The notes beneath the pieces were generated by a model. It worked only from the letters and a program-made list of their open reading frames with translations, had not been told where the DNA came from and ran no database searches. From Rothia sp. SD9660Na (lineage in GTDB: Bacteria; Actinomycetota; Actinomycetes; Actinomycetales; Micrococcaceae): 64,000 nt of DNA. Below, one piece after another: positions 55,165-64,000 of the stretch. The position numbers and the translations under genes were made by a program. How positions within the stretch are numbered: position 1 is the first letter of the stretch; each line of letters opens with the position of its first letter. The stretch spans positions 1,612,001-1,676,000 of the forward strand of contig NZ_CP125946.1 in assembly GCF_030064065.1 (NCBI RefSeq). The letters are read 5' to 3'.

Positions 55165-56498
55165 TAGTCGCGGTCCTCCTCAACAGCTTCAGCAGACAGC
55201 TCGAAGAGGGCTTCTTCCTCTGCCTGGTCTTCGCTCACTACGGTTTCAGTGGTCGTCAGGGTTTCATCGACCTCAAAAAGAGCGCCGTCTTCGCTGGCTT
55301 CAGGCTCTTCTGCCGTTACTGCATCGGCAACCTCAGTCTCGGTGACTTCAGCAGCGTCTGCTTCCTCGTCGGCCTCTGCAGCTTCAGCAGCCGGTGCCTG
55401 GGCTTCAGCCGCTTCTAGGTCAACGGAGGGTTCTTCGGGTTCAAGCAGGTCCTGTTCAGTGAAGATATCGAAGATCTCAGGTTCGACGAAGTCACCCTGA
55501 CCCAGCGCAGCTTCGGTCATCAGGGCTAGGCGGGCCCAACGGGCAGCTTCCTTACCTCGACCATCCTGCTCAAGGAGTTCTGCGTAGGTATTGAAGAGAC
55601 GGGGTGAGTAGTCAAAGCCGCGCTTAGGGTTCAGCTCAGGAATCTCAAGGGCCTTGATAGCCTTCTTCAGCTCCCCCTGGTCACTGTAGATACCGGAGAC
55701 CACGATAGCGACCTCGGAGCGGACGCCCGCCGGCACGTCCTCGTTCTTGGCTTCTTCTGCCAGGGTCAATGCCTTTTCGATACGGCCCAGGGCACGCTCA
55801 CAGTCGACGAGCAGAGCCAGGTGTTCGTTGGAACCTGAGATACGGCGGTGAGTACGCAGCTCGCGCAAGGCAAGCTCGAAGTCTTCAGCGGCGTAGGCGG
55901 CGATACCGACGACCTCGCGGACGACACCAATACGGCCAGCTCGCTTTGAGGCAGCAACAGCGTGCTCAAGAGCAAAGTCAGGGTCGATATCGAGGTAACG
56001 CCCCACCATGACCAGGTGCTTAGCCACAGTATCAGAGTTCTGGGCTTCTAGCTGGCGCAGGGCACGCAGAGTCCAGTTTTCAAGCTCTTTACCGGTGACG
56101 TCGGTATCGATCTCGGGTGCATTCTTTGACGGACGGTAGTCACCGCTGGGGTTCTTTGCCTCAGCAGTAAAGTTACGGTCTTTGCGCTCCCCCTGGAAGC
56201 CACGCTTATTCTGGTCGCGGTCGAAGTTCTTGCGGGGGCCATTACCCTTACGGTCGAAGGAGCGTTCGCCGCGGCCGTTACCGTTGTTTTTACGGTCGTC
56301 GAAGCGCTTGCCACCGCCGCGGTTCTTATCGAAGGGCTTCTTCTTGTCACCGAATGGGCGGTCACCGTCGCGCTTGGTGTAGCCGCTGTCGTTACGGTCG
56401 GAGCGGTCGCTGCGGTAGGGGCGTGAGGAGTTACGGTCGTTGTTCTTCTTGTAGCCACCGCGGTTTTTATCTGAGTGGTTACGTGAGTATTCAGCCAA
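55164..56498 (-). CDS. Helical-repeat (TPR-like) protein with basic, RNA-binding-like N-terminus
   Basis: About 444 aa. The first 130 residues are low-complexity Arg/Lys/Asn/Gly/Asp sequence with many RGG-like and KKPFDK-type units, typical of RNA-binding disordered tails. A helical-repeat domain follows (about 140-350; WTLRALRQLEAQNSDTVAKHLVMVGRYLDIDPDFALEHAVAA), then an acidic Glu/Ala-rich tail. The start is taken as TTG at 56498 because GAGGAG lies 5 nt upstream; the longer in-frame extension to 56630 has no ribosome site. Position equals the TPR gene Rv1691. Role unknown; ribosome or RNA association is inferred. Confidence 0.8.
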   Translation of the reverse strand: MAEYSRNHSDKNRGGYKKNNDRNSSRPYRSDRSDRNDSGYTKRDGDRPFGDKKKPFDKNRGGGKRFDDRKNNGNGRGERSFDRKGNGPRKNFDRDQNKRGFQGERKDRNFTAEAKNPSGDYRPSKNAPEIDTDVTGKELENWTLRALRQLEAQNSDTVAKHLVMVGRYLDIDPDFALEHAVAASKRAGRIGVVREVVGIAAYAAEDFELALRELRTHRRISGSNEHLALLVDCERALGRIEKALTLAEEAKNEDVPAGVRSEVAIVVSGIYSDQGELKKAIKALEIPELNPKRGFDYSPRLFNTYAELLEQDGRGKEAARWARLALMTEAALGQGDFVEPEIFDIFTEQDLLEPEEPSVDLEAAEAQAPAAEAAEADEEADAAEVTETEVADAVTAEEPEASEDGALFEVDETLTTTETVVSEDQAEEEALFELSAEAVEEDRD

Positions 56499-56667
56499 GT
56501 GAGCTCCTCTATGGTATTTGTGGTGGGGTTTGGGCGCTTCTTTGCCCTGTCTTATGCTAGGTTCTAGTTTATCTGGCTTGGGGTAGCTTGCGTAGGGGCT
56601 GCCTGGTCTTACCGGTGCGTTTTCAGGCACACAGCTCCGCGCTTACCTGTAGCTTTAAAACAAAAAT

Positions 56668-56691
56668 GGCTCGGAGCGATAGCTCCGAGCC
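56668..56691 (-). terminator. Second terminator of the rRNA operon
   Basis: GGCTCGGAGC-GATA-GCTCCGAGCC, a 10-bp perfect stem followed on the minus strand by ATTTTTGTTTT. Confidence 0.85.
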
Positions 56692-56692
56692 A

Positions 56693-56729
56693 CAAATAAA
56701 AAGGTCCTGGACAAACAGCCCAGGACCTT
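56693..56729 (-). terminator. First terminator of the rRNA operon
   Basis: AAGGTCCTGG (56701-56710) pairs with CCAGGACCTT (56720-56729), followed on the minus strand by TTTTTATTTG. It lies just 3' of the 5S rRNA. Two tandem terminators are usual for rRNA operons. Confidence 0.9.
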
Positions 56730-56747
56730 CCAATATCCCAATCAAAA

Positions 56748-56864
56748 ACCGGCAGTAACCTACTCTCCCACACCGTCACCAGTGCAGTACCATCGGCGCA
56801 AAGAGCCTTAACTTCCGGGTTCGGGATGGAACCGGGTGTTTCCCTCTCGCTATAACCACCGTAA
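56748..56864 (-). rRNA. rrf: 5S ribosomal RNA
   Basis: About 117 nt. Minus-strand sequence starts TTACGGTGGTTATAGCGAG and ends near GAGTAGGTTACTGCCGG; the internal CCCGAACCCGGAAGTTAAG is the 5S signature. Ends are approximate to a few bases. Confidence 0.95.
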
Positions 56865-56923
56865 ACCAACGATGCACCACCCCACCCACAACAAAGAAGG
56901 GGGCAGCAATAACAAACCCAACA

Positions 56924-56953
56924 GGGTTGTTATCTCAAAACCATACAGTGGAC
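56924..56953 (-). other. 3' arm of the pre-23S processing stem
   Basis: This stretch in the 23S-5S spacer is complementary to 60191-60220 in the 16S-23S spacer: 29 of 30 positions pair if G-U pairs are allowed. The two arms enclose the 23S rRNA and should form the double-stranded RNase III processing site. Confidence 0.75.
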
Positions 56954-56982
56954 ACAAACAACACAAGCACACTAGTTATAAA

Positions 56983-61983
<5,001 letters not shown>

Positions 61984-62749
61984 AATGAAGTAGTTGATGA
62001 TCCTGGTCTCTGATTGTTAGCGAACCATTCACCACGGGGTGGTGTGGTTCGAGCTGACGAATCTGAAACCATATGATTATCAAATTCTGTGAGAAACCAA
62101 AGGGGTTTCTCACATCTTGTATAAATATTTGGTATCAGTTCAATTTCCGCACTACCAGTGTGTTCATGTGTGAACACTAGTGTGTAGTGTGGACGATAAG
62201 AATGTTATTTATAACATTGGTACGCTATTGAGTTTTCAAGCAACAAACCGCATTCTCAACCCTAGCCAGTTGAACCTGGCCGGTGTTTCGTATCGGTCAT
62301 TCTCAAGTTTTGTGTCACCCCGTTTGGGCAACTCGTTTAGTCTATAATGCTTTCTCCATCATCGCAACTCGCTAGAGCGTAATAATGGCCACAAGCTCTT
62401 TTCTTTACTTCAAAGCCTTAGCTTCAAACCCGAAAACCAGTTCAATCAACTTTACCTGGGAGTCTTTATCGACTCAACTTGTGGTGCACTATTCGATTAT
62501 TTTTCGCTTTGGGCCGGTTCCCCGTGCCTCAGCGACTCGTTATACTTTACGCAGGTTTTTTGGAGCACGCAACCCGATTGGGGCTCTTTTTCCCTCAAAA
62601 CACCACCGAAACCCACACAATCAAAGGTGTTTCCCCTAGTAAACAGCGTGTTAAATTTTCTCAAAAATATTTTGAAAAACTTTTCTAGCCTCGCAGAACC
62701 CTGCCCAGGCCCAACTCCGTTTTTGTCCGCTTTTACCGCCCTGGCAAGC
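61984..62749 (-). promoter_or_regulatory. Leader and promoter region of the rRNA operon
   Basis: No gene is found in this stretch. Minus-strand promoter candidates, each with 17-bp spacing: TTGCGA/TAGACT (62367-62339), TTGAGT/TAAAGT (62477-62449) and TTGAGA/TACTAG (62664-62636). Downstream lie a boxA-like TTGCTTGAAAACTCAATAGC (about 62243-62224), a dyad GTGTTCA-TGTG-TGAACAC (62160-62177) and a 10-bp hairpin GTGAGAAACC/GGTTTCTCAC (62090-62113) that may start the 16S processing stem. Several promoters in a row are common for actinobacterial rRNA operons. Confidence 0.6.
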
Positions 62750-62807
62750 GCAAATAACAAAACCCGCCCCACTCCCTCCCTGTGTAAGGATGAGAGGTGG
62801 GGCGGGT
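62750..62807 (-). terminator. Terminator of tyrS
   Basis: ACCCGCCCCAC (62762-62772) pairs with GTGGGGCGGGT (62797-62807), followed on the minus strand by TTTTGTTATTTG. It lies 22 bp after the tyrS stop and insulates it from the rRNA operon. Confidence 0.85.
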
Positions 62808-62828
62808 GTCCTCGCTCAAGAGAAGAAC

Positions 62829-64000
62829 TTACTGGGCAACCTCAACAACTGCCATGTTCTTCTTGCCGCGGCGAACCACCGCGTACTTGCCTAGAAGCAG
62901 GTCGGACTCGGTGAGGGCGGCGTCCTCGCCCTGTACCTTGACGTTGTTGATGGCAGCGCCGCCTTCCTTGAGGGTGCGGCGGGCCTCGGACTTAGAAGCA
63001 GAAAGGCCGGTCTCGGTCAGCACCGTCACCATGCCCAGCTGGTTAGCTGAAAGCACAGCGTGGGGCAGCTCGGCGGTAGCGGCCTTGAGGGTGGCCTCGT
63101 CCAGGGCAGCGAAATCGCCCTTGCCGAAGAGAGCCTCAGAAGCAGCGATCACCTTTTCGGTTGCTTCAACACCGTGTACCAGAGAGGTCACCTCGTAGGC
63201 CAGGGTCTTCTGGGCTAGGCGCTTGAAGGGCTCTTCTTCAACAGACTTCTGCAGGGCAGCAATTTCGTCGCGGGTCTTGAAGGTGAAGACCTTGAGACGG
63301 TCAGCTACGTCAGCATCGGCAGTGTTGAGCCAGAACTGGTAGAAGGCGTAGGGTGAGCACATCTCGGGGTCCAACCAGATAGCGTTACCCTCAGACTTAC
63401 CGAACTTGGTGCCATCAGAGTTAGTAATCAGCGGAGTACCCAGGGCGTGGACAGACTTACCGGTGACCTTGCGTACCAGCTCGGTACCGCTGGTCAGGTT
63501 GCCCCACTGATCGGAGCCACCGCACTGCAGAGTCACGCCGTGGCGGCGGTTGAGTTCAAGGAAGTCATTGCCCTGCAGAATCTGGTAGGAGAACTCGGTG
63601 TAGGAGATGCCCTCTTCAGAGTTCAGGCGCTTAGACACGATTTCCTTTTTAATCATGGTGCCCACGCGGAAGTTCTTACCGATTTCGCGCAGGAAATCGA
63701 TGGCAGACAGTTCGCTGGTCCAGTCCAGGTTATTGACCATCTGGGCCCCGTTCTCACCCTCAAAGGACAAGAAACGCTCAATCTGGCCGCGCAGACGGCT
63801 TACCCATCCTTCAACTACATCGCGGGAGTTGAGCACGCGCTCAGAGGTCTGGCGGGGGTCACCAATCAGGCCGGTAGCGCCGCCGACCAGGCCGAAGGGG
63901 CGGTGGCCAGCCAGCTGTAGGCGACGCATGAGCAACAGCTGGACCAGGTGCCCCAGGTGCAGGGAAGCTGCGGTGGGGTCGTAACCGATATAGAAGTTCA
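62829..64000 (-). CDS. tyrS: Tyrosyl-tRNA synthetase (N-terminus outside window)
   Basis: About 390 residues are visible; the start lies beyond 64000. The HIGH motif appears as SLHLGHLVQLLLMRR at the window edge, the KMSKS equivalent as TKFGKSEGNAIW, and the binding motif DQWGNLTSG is present. The C-terminal S4 RNA-binding domain (LSASKSEARRTLKEGGAAINNVKV) is complete. An internal ATG at 63935 is not the start, since conserved sequence continues upstream. The position before the TPR gene matches Rv1689, with the rRNA operon placed between. Confidence 0.96.
   Translation of the reverse strand, partial: NFYIGYDPTAASLHLGHLVQLLLMRRLQLAGHRPFGLVGGATGLIGDPRQTSERVLNSRDVVEGWVSRLRGQIERFLSFEGENGAQMVNNLDWTSELSAIDFLREIGKNFRVGTMIKKEIVSKRLNSEEGISYTEFSYQILQGNDFLELNRRHGVTLQCGGSDQWGNLTSGTELVRKVTGKSVHALGTPLITNSDGTKFGKSEGNAIWLDPEMCSPYAFYQFWLNTADADVADRLKVFTFKTRDEIAALQKSVEEEPFKRLAQKTLAYEVTSLVHGVEATEKVIAASEALFGKGDFAALDEATLKAATAELPHAVLSANQLGMVTVLTETGLSASKSEARRTLKEGGAAINNVKVQGEDAALTESDLLLGKYAVVRRGKKNMAVVEVAQ

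Overview
The window reads as a chromosomal segment of a high-GC Gram-positive bacterium of the Micrococcaceae, most likely Rothia. The genus is an inference from gene content, moderate GC and rRNA layout; no search was run. Signs of Actinobacteria are the gcvH-garA-ftsR-merR cluster, the block tyrS-(rrn)-TPR-HAD-tlyA-nadK-recN-pyrG-nudix-xerD followed by parA-scpA-scpB-rluB-tyrA-cmk-der, a single-chain pyruvate carboxylase and a fused PutA.

Layout. 1-5.2 kb: a Tat-exported DyP peroxidase (EfeB), a two-helix membrane protein and pyc. 5.4-9.0 kb: an orphan ParA-type ATPase, two MerR regulators (one FtsR-like), an FHA protein of the GarA/OdhI type and gcvH. 9.3-13.8 kb: putA with a divergent LysR regulator and a palindrome between them. 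13.9-19.4 kb: a SorC-family regulator facing glpD-glpF-glpK. 19.4-20.6 kb: ogt and tag (alkylation repair). 20.7-23.1 kb: a lower-GC PstI/BsuBI-type restriction-modification pair. 23.2-24.3 kb: a multiply frameshifted pseudogene. 24.3-30.9 kb: a CYP152-type P450 peroxygenase, lactate permease, a secreted nuclease with C-terminal SLH-like repeats, and a short AbiEi-like protein. 31.1-38.6 kb: tRNA-Pro and der-cmk-tyrA-rluB-scpB-scpA-parA. 38.8-46.8 kb: prpE, a GntR regulator, prpD-prpB-prpC and a disulfide-reductase-like flavoprotein. These sit between parA and xerD and look like an insertion into the conserved block. 46.9-56.5 kb: xerD, nudix, pyrG, recN, nadK, tlyA, a small gene, a HAD phosphatase and an RNA-binding-like protein. 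56.7-62.7 kb: a complete 16S-23S-5S operon on the minus strand. 62.8 kb to the end: tyrS, cut by the window edge.

Metabolically the window favours small carbon sources found on host surfaces: lactate uptake, glycerol uptake and oxidation, proline oxidation, and propionate through the 2-methylcitrate cycle, with pyruvate carboxylase for refilling the TCA cycle. The proline, glycerol and propionate genes each have a divergent regulator and a palindromic candidate operator in the shared intergenic region.

The most notable observations are: (1) the motif GCGGACGCC/GGCGTCCGC, far more frequent than expected, whose core GGACGCC also forms the base of several long terminator stems, much as DNA uptake sequences do in Neisseria and Haemophilus; (2) a CYP152 enzyme carrying the OleT-type histidine, so a possible terminal-alkene-forming fatty-acid decarboxylase; (3) a GarA/OdhI-like protein without the usual ETTS phospho-switch; (4) a Tag glycosylase that has lost most zinc ligands; (5) a 133-bp element with 14-bp terminal inverted repeats next to the glycerol regulator.
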